A stretch of DNA of 7,852 nucleotides, from NCBI GenBank assembly GCA_002794515.1, contig PGTJ01000105.1, positions 1 through 7,852 of the forward strand, read 5' to 3'. Both the position numbers and the translations under genes were made by a program. Under the pieces are notes generated by a model, which did not search any database, was not told where the DNA came from, and saw only the letters and a list, made by a program, of their open reading frames with translations. Of the stretch, positions 1-7,604 are shown in pieces. Origin of the DNA: Phototrophicales bacterium. GTDB lineage: Bacteria > Chloroflexota > Anaerolineae > Aggregatilineales > Phototrophicaceae. How positions within the stretch are numbered: the stretch's first letter is position 1; every line of letters starts with the position of its first letter.

Positions 1-1012
<1,012 letters not shown>

Positions 1013-1176
1013 GAAACTGATACGAGGAGACAGGTACTCAGATAATCTGAGGTAGAGAAGAAGTAAGCGTTTGTGAGTTGAACAGAGACGACACAGACGG
1101 GACGACTTGCATATTGTATTCGGCTATTAAAGAACAGCATACAAACAAAAAAGTGAGTATGACGTTCAAGAGAGAT
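1013..1176 (+). other. 23S-5S internal transcribed spacer
   Basis: This is a 164-base, A-rich spacer of the rRNA transcript. No tRNA is present: there is no T-loop motif and no cloverleaf. It contains a near-perfect dyad, 7-base arms 1037-1043 and 1045-1051 around one central A, which would fold as a 6-bp stem with a 3-base loop. It may extend by two pairs past a bulged G1052. A second pair of complementary 6-mers lies at 1114-1119 and 1139-1144. Either could be a processing signal; that role is inferred. Confidence 0.8.
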
Positions 1177-1294
1177 AGTTGGTGACTAGAGCTGTGGGGG
1201 TACACCCGGCTCCATTCCGAACCCGGAAGTTAAGCCCACAAGCGCAGATGGTACTGCACTGGCGACGGTGTGGGAGAGTATGCCGTTGCCAACA
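1177..1294 (+). rRNA. rrf: 5S ribosomal RNA
   Basis: This is a complete 5S rRNA of about 118 bases. Loop A to loop C carry the nearly invariant core CCATTCCGAACCCGGAAG, followed by TTAAGCCC. Helices IV and V carry the usual GATGGTACTGC and GTGGGAGAGTA elements. Helix I closes the molecule: GTTGG at 1178-1182 pairs with CCAAC at 1289-1293. Terminal bases are uncertain by 1-3 nucleotides because flanking bases 1174-1176 can also pair with 1294-1296. It lies downstream of 23S in the same orientation, as in a standard rRNA operon. Confidence 0.96.
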
Positions 1295-1310
1295 TCAGTC
1301 TTTATCCCGA

Positions 1311-1359
1311 TGATAACCCTACGCACCTTCTTATCACACTTTTTGTTTTCCTTTTTTTA
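1311..1359 (+). terminator. Candidate weak terminator of the rRNA operon
   Basis: TGATAA (1311-1316) can pair with TTATCA (1331-1336) across a 14-base loop. Three bases later come T5-G-T4 (1340-1349) and then a second T-rich tract (1352-1358). The stem is short and AT-rich, and GATAA can instead pair with TTATC at 1302-1306, so a hairpin of this kind would be weak. The T-tracts are the main support. I see no stronger terminator between 5S and the next gene. Confidence 0.35.
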
Positions 1360-1387
1360 TTGCATTATTCCCTAAAACCCATACAAT
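1360..1387 (+). promoter_or_regulatory. Candidate sigma70-type promoter of the S41-purU-P1 cluster
   Basis: TTGCAT (1360-1365) and TACAAT (1382-1387) are separated by 16 bases. The -10 matches the consensus at 5 of 6 positions; the -35 keeps only TTG. The predicted start near 1394 gives a leader of about 30 bases before the ATG at 1426, with AAAGG at 1413-1417 as ribosome binding site, 8 bases from the start codon. An 8-bp palindrome, ATCATGAT (1386-1393), sits at the predicted start site. Confidence 0.45.
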
Positions 1388-1425
1388 CATGATATGAGTT
1401 CGTCATCAATTGAAAGGTATGGGAT

Positions 1426-3759
1426 ATGTGGCGTAAGATATTCCTTTTTTTAACCAATTTTTTGTTAATAATCACCACGGCTTTCGCACAGACAGATATA
1501 CCCCCTGCACCAATTATCAATGACGAAGGTGGTACGGTTGTTATTAAGGGTTTATTGACTTATACCAACCCATTTTTCACCAGTGGTGTTGCCATGCCGG
1601 TCATCATCCTCGAAGACCAAGCAGGTTTTGTAGACCGTAATCGCTATTTTATCATGTCCCCCCAATCACAGACATTAGCCCAAATCACATCCGATTTTTA
1701 TACCTCTCCCGTCAGCTATAGCCTCGCTTTACCTATCGAACCACAAGGGGAATATCGTGATGTGCATTTTAATGATATACCAGAACGTGGCGTGCAAGTG
1801 TTTGCAGTGGCATACTGGGAGAATATCTGGGGCGATCCATTTTTAGAAGAGCGTGATTTAGGCGGTGGCGGATGGTCAACAGCCTATGCCACCACCCGCG
1901 TTAGTCCCAATCCACGCGATGAAGCAGAGATTATTGGGGGCGCATTTGTGGTTTATGCGCCAGATGACCAACAAGCCTTTCCGAGCGATTTCGGACCAGA
2001 TGGCAAATTATTCACGCCAGATGACCCGATGGTCAGATTGCCACAAGGGTATACTGTGGTGATTTTAGATACATCCCCTTTCACATTTGACCGTTCCCGC
2101 GAGGCGAATCTCAATTTATTAGAACCACAAGGTGCGGAATTGGTCGATTTTTCTGGATTATCATATACCAATGCTTTTGATGCGATGGTCGATATGATGC
2201 GCCGTGAATATTCATTCACCGAATACAAAGGCATCAATTGGGATGCGCTTTATCAAGAATTTTACCCGCGCTTTCAACAAGCAGAACGTGATCGGGATAG
2301 CACGGCTTATTTATTCGCTCTGCGCGACTTTTTGTGGCGCATACCAGATGGTCATGTCGGTGGGGTGGTGCGCTCTTTAATTACGTATTATTGGCAGGAG
2401 ACAGAAGGTGGGCTAGGTATCGCCATCCGCGAGACCGATGACGGGCGTGTTTTGGTGAATTTTATCGCTCCCAACAGCCCCGCCAGCAATGCAGGCATGA
2501 TTCTTGGCGCGGAGATTTTATCGATGAATGGTGTCCCCATTGGTCAAGCGATATCAAATGTCGTCCCATGGACGGGTCCGTTTAGCACAATACATAACCG
2601 CCGTTTAGAGCAATTGCGTTATGTCGTGCGCTTCCCAATCGGGCAACGGGTATCATTGGAGTATCGTAATCCGAATATGACACAACCGACCACCGTCACC
2701 CTCACGACCACCTTTGAACAAGAGAGCTTGACCTTTTCGTATTATGATACTATTGGCATAGAGCAACCATCAGGTGGATTAAATTTGCCTGTGGAGTATC
2801 GTCAACTGGAAAGTGGTTATGTGTATGTCAAGATTTATGGCTTCTTGGATGATAACCACCTCAGCATCCAGTTATGGGAACGCATGATGCGCTATCTGAA
2901 CGAGGAAGCTGTGCCTGGGGTGATTGTCGATATGCGCGATAACGGTGGTGGATGGGGATGGTTAGCCAATGCTATGGCATCTTATTTCTTCACCGAAACA
3001 TATCCATTGGGCAGGAGTGCCTATTATAATGAAGATCTGGGCGAATTTTATTCCAATCCACAAGGCGAAACGCGCTTGTTATTGCCACCACAAGAATTAC
3101 GCTATTCGGGACCTGTTGCCGTCCTCATCGGACCAGGTTGTGCCAGCGCCTGTGAGACATTTTCGTGGGCGATGAGCATGAAAAATCGGGCGGTGATTGT
3201 TGGGCAATATCCAACCATGGGGCTTGGTGGCGGTGTGAATGATTTTATCATGCCCGAAAATCAACGGATTCGCTTTACCGTGACACGCGGCTTAGGTCCG
3301 AATGGGCAAATCAATATCGAAGGCAGAGGTGTCCGACCCACGATTCGCGTCCCTGTGAACGAAGAAACATTGTTCACCGATGAGGATGTCATTTTGAACA
3401 CGGCGATTGATTGGCTTTCATCGGCATCGCGCCTTAACGAAAGGCAAATGGGCGACATTTTGATGAATGAGAAGATAGAAGGCACATTACAAGTTGGCAC
3501 ACGACTATATTACAATTTCCGCCCGCCACAAGATGCTTATTACACCATACAAGTTTATAATCCCGATGGCTTGCTCGATACAGTGCTATCCATCAACAGC
3601 CCCGACCGCGCCACCAATGATGATATTGCCGTTGGTGAATTTAATTCCACCATTGATCGTGTATATTTACAAGCCAATACCACCTATCGTATCGAGGTCA
3701 AAGGATATAATGACCGCGATGCAGGTGATTTTACCCTTATGATTACCTACGCACCATGA
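1426..3759 (+). CDS. Secreted S41-family serine protease with PDZ and PPC-like domains
   Basis: This 777-residue protein is probably exported and processed by signal peptidase I: Arg3-Lys4, a hydrophobic stretch to residue 18, then Ala-Phe-Ala with cleavage before Gln22. Residues 22-245 form an unassigned, probably beta-rich region with an acidic DFGPDG...TPDD motif (188-200) resembling a calcium-binding turn. Residues 247-322 are the helical S41 N-terminal part, 328-430 a PDZ domain, and 464-660 the S41 catalytic core, with DMRDNGGG at 502-509. Residues 680-777 resemble a pre-peptidase C-terminal (PPC) domain. The likely triad is His310 (DGH), Ser574 (CASACE) and Glu632 (EGRGV). The Ser-to-Glu spacing of 58 matches tricorn protease (58) and CPAF (59). 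The lysine of the CtpA/Tsp Ser-Lys dyad, 25 residues after Ser, is Gly599 here. The only two cysteines are 572 and 576. Family assignment is firm; substrate is unknown. Confidence 0.93.
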   Translation: MWRKIFLFLTNFLLIITTAFAQTDIPPAPIINDEGGTVVIKGLLTYTNPFFTSGVAMPVIILEDQAGFVDRNRYFIMSPQSQTLAQITSDFYTSPVSYSLALPIEPQGEYRDVHFNDIPERGVQVFAVAYWENIWGDPFLEERDLGGGGWSTAYATTRVSPNPRDEAEIIGGAFVVYAPDDQQAFPSDFGPDGKLFTPDDPMVRLPQGYTVVILDTSPFTFDRSREANLNLLEPQGAELVDFSGLSYTNAFDAMVDMMRREYSFTEYKGINWDALYQEFYPRFQQAERDRDSTAYLFALRDFLWRIPDGHVGGVVRSLITYYWQETEGGLGIAIRETDDGRVLVNFIAPNSPASNAGMILGAEILSMNGVPIGQAISNVVPWTGPFSTIHNRRLEQLRYVVRFPIGQRVSLEYRNPNMTQPTTVTLTTTFEQESLTFSYYDTIGIEQPSGGLNLPVEYRQLESGYVYVKIYGFLDDNHLSIQLWERMMRYLNEEAVPGVIVDMRDNGGGWGWLANAMASYFFTETYPLGRSAYYNEDLGEFYSNPQGETRLLLPPQELRYSGPVAVLIGPGCASACETFSWAMSMKNRAVIVGQYPTMGLGGGVNDFIMPENQRIRFTVTRGLGPNGQINIEGRGVRPTIRVPVNEETLFTDEDVILNTAIDWLSSASRLNERQMGDILMNEKIEGTLQVGTRLYYNFRPPQDAYYTIQVYNPDGLLDTVLSINSPDRATNDDIAVGEFNSTIDRVYLQANTTYRIEVKGYNDRDAGDFTLMITYAP

Positions 3760-3774
3760 GAGTTGATTGATTAT

Positions 3775-4626
3775 ATGGAGTCGGCAACCCTTCTGATTTC
3801 ATCGCCCGACCGCCGCGGCTTGGTCGCGGCGATTACCGATTTTATCTTTCGGCGCAACGGCAATATTTTGCACCTTGACCAGCATGTCGATAGCGAACAC
3901 AACACCTTTTTTATGCGTGTTCAATGGGATTTGACGGGGTTTGAAATCGCCAAAGATAAAATTGCGCCTGCATTCGCCCCACTCGCCGAACAATATCAAA
4001 TGGATTGGCGGGTGCATTTTTCTGATGAACGCCAACGGATGGCGATATTTGTCTCTAAAGAAGACCATTGTCTATATGACATGCTCTCCCGTTGGCAATC
4101 GGGCGAATGGTGTGTGGATATTCCGCTCATCATCAGCAACCATCCTACGCTAGAGCATATCGCCAAAAAGTTCGATATTCCGTTTCATCAATTCACCATC
4201 ACCAAAGAGAATAAATCAGAACAAGAACGCGCTCAGCTCGATTTACTCAAGGTACATCAGATAGATTTGGTCGTCTTGGCGCGATACATGCAAATCATCA
4301 CCCCTAATTTTATCGCCCAATATCCAAACCGCATCATTAATATTCATCACTCATTTTTGCCCGCCTTCCCTGGTGCTAAGCCCTATCATCAAGCCTATGA
4401 GCGCGGGGTGAAGATTATCGGCGCGACCAGCCATTACGTCACTGCCGAATTGGATGCTGGTCCCATCATTGAACAAGATGTCACGCGGGTAGACCATCGT
4501 GATTCGGTGAGCGAGATGATTCGCAAAGGCAAAGACCTCGAAAAGACGGTGCTATCACGGGCGATATGGGCGCATTTGGGGAATCGTGTTTTGGTCTATC
4601 AGAATAAGACCGTTGTATTCAAGTGA
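3775..4626 (+). CDS. purU: Formyltetrahydrofolate deformylase PurU
   Basis: This cytoplasmic enzyme hydrolyses 10-formyl-tetrahydrofolate to formate and tetrahydrofolate. It balances one-carbon pools and can supply formate for PurT-dependent purine synthesis. It has 283 residues, the normal length. Residues 3-78 are an ACT domain (LLISSPDRRGLVAAI), the part that separates PurU from PurN and senses Met/Gly in E. coli. Residues 87-265 are the formyltransferase-fold domain. The catalytic Asn189 and His191 (NIHHSFLPAF) and Asp227 (LDAGPI) are present; the Asn-Asp spacing of 38 equals that of GAR transformylase (N106, D144). I chose ATG 3775 because the ACT domain then begins at residue 3. A TTG at 3763 would add four residues, but GAGAG at 3758-3762 directly abuts it and so can serve only the ATG. 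That purine-rich stretch overlaps the S41 stop codon, and the genes are 15 bases apart, so translation is probably coupled. Confidence 0.95.
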   Translation: MESATLLISSPDRRGLVAAITDFIFRRNGNILHLDQHVDSEHNTFFMRVQWDLTGFEIAKDKIAPAFAPLAEQYQMDWRVHFSDERQRMAIFVSKEDHCLYDMLSRWQSGEWCVDIPLIISNHPTLEHIAKKFDIPFHQFTITKENKSEQERAQLDLLKVHQIDLVVLARYMQIITPNFIAQYPNRIINIHHSFLPAFPGAKPYHQAYERGVKIIGATSHYVTAELDAGPIIEQDVTRVDHRDSVSEMIRKGKDLEKTVLSRAIWAHLGNRVLVYQNKTVVFK

Positions 4627-4628
4627 GG
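4625..4628 (+). promoter_or_regulatory. Ribosome binding site fixing the P1-hydrolase start
   Basis: GAGG overlaps the purU stop codon (TGA 4624-4626) and lies 8 bases before ATG 4637. The reading frame is open upstream to 4586 inside purU, but this site and the family's usual N-terminus (a short lead into GIRVGH) favour 4637. Ribosomes finishing purU would already sit on this site. Confidence 0.75.
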
Positions 4629-4636
4629 ATAATCCG

Positions 4637-5587
4637 ATGAACAATTCTATCACTGCCATCAAAGGCATTCGTGTTGGGCATAGCACATCCGAAGCAGGGA
4701 TGACAGGATGCACGGTCATTTTGTGTCCACCCAATACAGTCGGCGGGGTAGACCAACGTGGCGGTGCGCCCGGCACCCGCGAGACCGATTTATTGCGACC
4801 CATGCACCTTGTCCAGCATGTTCATGCACTGGCACTTTCTGGTGGCAGTGCTTATGGCTTGGCGGTTGCCGATGGTGTGATGCGTTATTGCGAAGAGCAG
4901 GGAATCGGGTATCCTGTACCACCGTTTGTTGTGCCGATTGTCCCCACCGCTATCCTCATGGATTTGTATATGGGCGACCCCACCATCCGCCCGAATGCTG
5001 ATATGGGCTATCAAGCCTGTTTATCGGCATCATCTGAACCCGTAACCAGTGGTAACATCGGCGCGGGTATGGGCTGTCGGGTAGGGGGCTTATTCGGCAA
5101 TCCATCCGCTACAAAAGGCGGTTTGGGTTCATCACTCATCCGCATTGATGATGAATTGATGGTCGGTGCGTTGGTAGCGGTGAATGCTGTTGGTGATGTG
5201 GTCGATGAACAGGGACATATCATCGCTGGCATTCGCAATCCAGATGGGTCGTTTATGGGGATGCTCAACGCCATGCGTGGTATGGCACGTATGACACCAC
5301 CCGATAGCAGTAATACGGTGATAGGCGTGGTCGTCACCAATGCCAAACTGACCAAAGAGGCGGTCAACAAAGTTGCCCAAATGGCGCAGGATGGTCTGGC
5401 ACAGGCGATACGTCCTGCCCATACCCTGTTCGATGGTGATACGATTTTCGCACTGGCTACTGGTGAAATAGAAGCGAATGTGAGTGTGGTGGGCGCATTT
5501 GCCACCGAAGCAATGGCAAGTGCCATTCGGGATGCCGTGAAATCGGCGAAGACGCTCGGCGATGTTCGCGCATGGGATGTGATATAG
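4637..5587 (+). CDS. P1-family hydrolase (peptidase S58, DmpA/NylC-like), self-cleaving
   Basis: This 316-residue protein has no signal peptide, so it is probably cytoplasmic. The family contains L-aminopeptidase/D-esterase DmpA, beta-aminopeptidases and the nylon-oligomer hydrolase NylC. These are made as inactive precursors and cleave themselves to expose an N-terminal Ser or Thr nucleophile. Family motifs seen are GIRVGH, APGTRETDLL, LSGGSAYGLAVADGVM, VPIVPTAIL, TKGGLGSS and LFDGDTIFALATG. The predicted cut is Asn226|Thr227 (SSN|TVIGVVVTNA), giving alpha 1-226 and beta 227-316. Asp266 and Asp268 lie 39 and 41 residues after Thr227, exactly the spacing of Asp306 and Asp308 from Thr267 in NylC. 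Lys160 and Asn183 are candidates for NylC Lys189 and Asn219. The Thr nucleophile is NylC-like; DmpA uses Ser. Substrate cannot be read from sequence. It is the last gene of the + strand cluster, 10 bases after purU. Confidence 0.92.
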   Translation: MNNSITAIKGIRVGHSTSEAGMTGCTVILCPPNTVGGVDQRGGAPGTRETDLLRPMHLVQHVHALALSGGSAYGLAVADGVMRYCEEQGIGYPVPPFVVPIVPTAILMDLYMGDPTIRPNADMGYQACLSASSEPVTSGNIGAGMGCRVGGLFGNPSATKGGLGSSLIRIDDELMVGALVAVNAVGDVVDEQGHIIAGIRNPDGSFMGMLNAMRGMARMTPPDSSNTVIGVVVTNAKLTKEAVNKVAQMAQDGLAQAIRPAHTLFDGDTIFALATGEIEANVSVVGAFATEAMASAIRDAVKSAKTLGDVRAWDVI

Positions 5588-5603
5588 GGGGATTTATTCC
5601 CCC
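5587..5603. terminator. Hairpin shared by two convergent genes, possible bidirectional terminator
   Basis: GGGGGA (5587-5592) pairs with TCCCCC (5598-5603) around a 5-base loop. The last base of the P1-gene stop codon (TAG 5585-5587) is the first base of the stem, and the kinase stop (5594-5596, read on the - strand) lies in the loop. Neither strand has a U-run after the stem, so intrinsic termination would be inefficient or need a factor. The location between convergent genes is the main reason for the call. Confidence 0.5.
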
Positions 5604-6838
5604 AATGCGCTCAACAGGGTGAAGAAAAACCGCCCACCTTTGTTAACCGTGTTGGCTTCTGCCCAAATTTTGCCACCATGCGCCTCGACAATATGCCGAC
5701 AAATCGCCAATCCTAGCCCCGTGCCTTCGCCACCAGAGCGAGACGCATCGACCTGATAAAACCGCTCAAAAATACGGTCTACTTGGTCGGGGGATACCCC
5801 TGGTCCGTTATCTAATACGCTGATAGTCACTTCATCACCACCATTTTGGGCGTTGATGGTGATGGTTTCGCCTTGTGGCGACCACTTAATCGCATTGTGA
5901 ATCAGATTGACCAACACCCGTTGGATCAGGTCACGATCACATAACACCATGAAATGGGCGGGTACATTATTTTGTACGATGATATTATGTACTTCAATCC
6001 GTTGCTCAAGCCGTTCTATCGCATCCAGTACCATTTGTCGTAGATTATTTTCGATCATCCGTACGATCGACTGTCCCGATTCGATCATCGATAAATCGGA
6101 CATTTCTTGTACCAGCCACATCAAATTTTCTGTTTCACGGGCGATATTCCGCAAAGATGAGATGCTATCTTTTCGCTTTGGTTTATCTTGGTCATGAAAC
6201 AGATTATCGATAATCAAGCGGATGTTGGCAATCGGTGTGCGGAGTTCATGCGAGATATTCGCCACCATATCGCGCCGTGCGCGGTTCAGTTTGACCAATT
6301 GGGTGATGTCGCTCATGGCGAGGCGCACATACGGACGGTCATCGTGCCGATATACTTGTGTCCGCACGCGATAATGACGCTCTTTATATAGCATCTGCTC
6401 TTCAAATGATTCCTCTTCATTGACAAGCGCATCGCTCACCATCAGCTCTAATTCGGGCAGGTCAGTGATATCCTTGAGCGATGACCCCATCAGTGGTGAT
6501 TTGTTGAATAACTTCTCGGCACTTTGATTGGTGGCGAGGATATTGAAGCCGGTGTCTATCACCAACAAGACATCATAGGCACCATCTGCCAAAATTTTAT
6601 AAATAGGCACATCATTCGCTGAACTTGGTGTTGGCATGGGTGGTGGAGCAGGTGTGATGACGGGTTTGGGTGGTTCTATTGGTTTGGGTGTTATGGTCGG
6701 TTGTGTGGCTGTGACCAGTTGTGTTTGTAGATTTTTGACCTGTATATGGGTCAATTTTTGTTGTTGGAACAACGCATAGGTAACAATACCCAACCCCGCG
6801 AGGGTGATGAGCAAAATCATGATGATGAACCATTCCAT
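5594..6838 (-). CDS. PAS-domain sensor histidine kinase (PhoR-like)
   Basis: This 414-residue kinase probably autophosphorylates and passes phosphate to the adjacent response regulator. Residues 2-24 form a single transmembrane helix. There is no second helix and so no extracellular loop. A hydrophilic stretch leads into a proline-rich linker at 47-72 (12 prolines in 26 residues). Residues 77-180 are a PAS domain, probably cytoplasmic, so the sensed signal is likely internal or at the membrane. HisKA covers 187-255 with phospho-acceptor His197 (NISHELRTP). HATPase covers about 300-412: N box with Asn311 and Asn315, G1 box DNGPG at 343-347, F box FERFYQVD around 357-364, and G2 box GEGTGLGLA at 370-378. 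All catalytic boxes are intact. The start ATG is 9 bases after the regulator stop, with GAGGG at 6852-6856 (13 bases upstream, rather far) inside the regulator's last codons. The architecture resembles phosphate sensor PhoR, but I see nothing that proves phosphate as signal. Confidence 0.95.
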   Translation of the reverse strand: MEWFIIMILLITLAGLGIVTYALFQQQKLTHIQVKNLQTQLVTATQPTITPKPIEPPKPVITPAPPPMPTPSSANDVPIYKILADGAYDVLLVIDTGFNILATNQSAEKLFNKSPLMGSSLKDITDLPELELMVSDALVNEEESFEEQMLYKERHYRVRTQVYRHDDRPYVRLAMSDITQLVKLNRARRDMVANISHELRTPIANIRLIIDNLFHDQDKPKRKDSISSLRNIARETENLMWLVQEMSDLSMIESGQSIVRMIENNLRQMVLDAIERLEQRIEVHNIIVQNNVPAHFMVLCDRDLIQRVLVNLIHNAIKWSPQGETITINAQNGGDEVTISVLDNGPGVSPDQVDRIFERFYQVDASRSGGEGTGLGLAICRHIVEAHGGKIWAEANTVNKGGRFFFTLLSALGE

Positions 6839-6847
6839 AACTGTCGA

Positions 6848-7552
6848 TTATCCCTCAAAACGATACCCAACCCCACGCACGGTGACAATCCGTTTGGGGT
6901 TAGAGGCATCGTCCTCAATTTTTTCTCTCAGCCAGCGAATATGCACATCCACTGTGCGCTTATCTACAAAATAATCGTATCCCCAAACTTTGGTGAGGAT
7001 TAAATCACGCGATAAAACGGCGCTTTTATTTCGCATGAGTTCCGCCAGCAGGTCGAATTCTTTGTTGCTCAGGCGAATTTCTTCTTCATTTTTGAACACA
7101 CGCCGACCCGTCAGATTGAGCCGAATATCATTAGAGATGATCTCATCTTGATGCACAACTGGGCGGTCTACCAAACGGCGTAATACAGCACGCACCCGCG
7201 CCAAAAATTCACCCAATCCAAATGGCTTGACGATGTAATCATCGGCACCACTTTCTAAACCGACAATTTTATCCACCTCGTTGCTACGGGCGGTGATGGC
7301 GATAATCGGAATACGCGCTGTGGCGGGGTCATGACGTACCATACGGCAAATGCTCAAGCCATCGAGTTTTGGTAACATGATGTCGAGTACGATGAGATCG
7401 GGCAAATCGCTCCGAATTTTTTGCAAGCCGATTTCGCCGTCTTCGGCTACGATGACATTAAACCCTTCAGAGCGCAACTTTTCTACGAGATTATGCCTTA
7501 ATGTTTGGTCGTCTTCTACAACTAATATTTTTACCATTGTTCCTCTGTTCAT
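6848..7552 (-). CDS. OmpR/PhoB-family response regulator
   Basis: This 234-residue DNA-binding regulator is probably phosphorylated by the kinase encoded just downstream. Residues 7-122 are the receiver domain: acidic pocket Glu13, Asp14, Asp15; phospho-acceptor Asp57 (VLDIMLPKLDG); switch Thr87; Lys109 in the YIVKPF motif. Residues 134-234 are the winged-helix effector, with FKNEEEIRLSNKEFDLL at its start, the RTVDVHIRWLREKIE recognition-helix region at 199-213, and the typical ending VRGVGYRF. Start choice: ATG 7552 has AAGAGG 9 bases upstream. ATG 7537 gives the more usual N-terminus (MVKILVVEDD), but its AGAGGA is only 3 bases away. A TTG at 7585 is open but unlikely. All motifs are intact. 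The PhoB/WalR type is clear; the exact orthologue is not, so no symbol is given. Confidence 0.95.
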   Translation of the reverse strand: MNRGTMVKILVVEDDQTLRHNLVEKLRSEGFNVIVAEDGEIGLQKIRSDLPDLIVLDIMLPKLDGLSICRMVRHDPATARIPIIAITARSNEVDKIVGLESGADDYIVKPFGLGEFLARVRAVLRRLVDRPVVHQDEIISNDIRLNLTGRRVFKNEEEIRLSNKEFDLLAELMRNKSAVLSRDLILTKVWGYDYFVDKRTVDVHIRWLREKIEDDASNPKRIVTVRGVGYRFEG

Positions 7553-7561
7553 TAACGCAAA

Positions 7562-7567
7562 CCTCTT
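7562..7567 (-). promoter_or_regulatory. Ribosome binding site supporting regulator start at 7552
   Basis: Read on the - strand this is AAGAGG, 9 bases before ATG 7552. A second purine-rich site (AGAGGA, 7541-7546) precedes ATG 7537 by only 3 bases. The two could allow either start; the difference is five residues outside the receiver fold. Confidence 0.55.
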
Positions 7568-7576
7568 ATCATTATC

Positions 7577-7604
7577 ATTTAACAAAGATAAGCCTATGTT
7601 AAAT
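7577..7604. promoter_or_regulatory. Inverted repeat upstream of the response regulator, candidate operator
   Basis: ATTTAACA (7577-7584) and its exact complement TGTTAAAT (7597-7604) are separated by 12 bases, so the half-sites are 20 bp apart, about two helical turns. A third TGTTAAA lies at 7672-7678. The position 25-52 bases before the regulator start suits autoregulation. TTAACA-type hexamers are known in PhoP/PhoB-family boxes of some bacteria, but those are usually direct repeats, so the link is only suggestive. Confidence 0.4.

Noticed and set aside
1013..1176. Possible tRNA or small gene in the 23S-5S spacer
   Set aside because: No T-loop, anticodon arm or CCA-like end can be folded, and no open frame with a ribosome binding site is present.
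3763..3774. TTG start that would add four residues to PurU
   Set aside because: The purine-rich stretch directly abuts it with no spacer, and the ACT domain begins properly from ATG 3775.
4586..4636. Upstream extension of the P1 frame into purU
   Set aside because: It would overlap purU by 41 bases, whereas ATG 4637 has GAGG at 8 bases and gives the usual family N-terminus.
4708..5001. 97-codon rightward frame inside the P1 gene
   Set aside because: Its composition (many Cys, His and Arg, runs without hydrophobic pattern) is that of an out-of-frame translation of the P1 gene.
5011..5526. 171-codon leftward open frame opposite the P1 hydrolase gene
   Set aside because: It mirrors the codon pattern of the P1 gene, has no family resemblance, and is rich in Ala/Ser/Thr/Pro as expected of a shadow frame.
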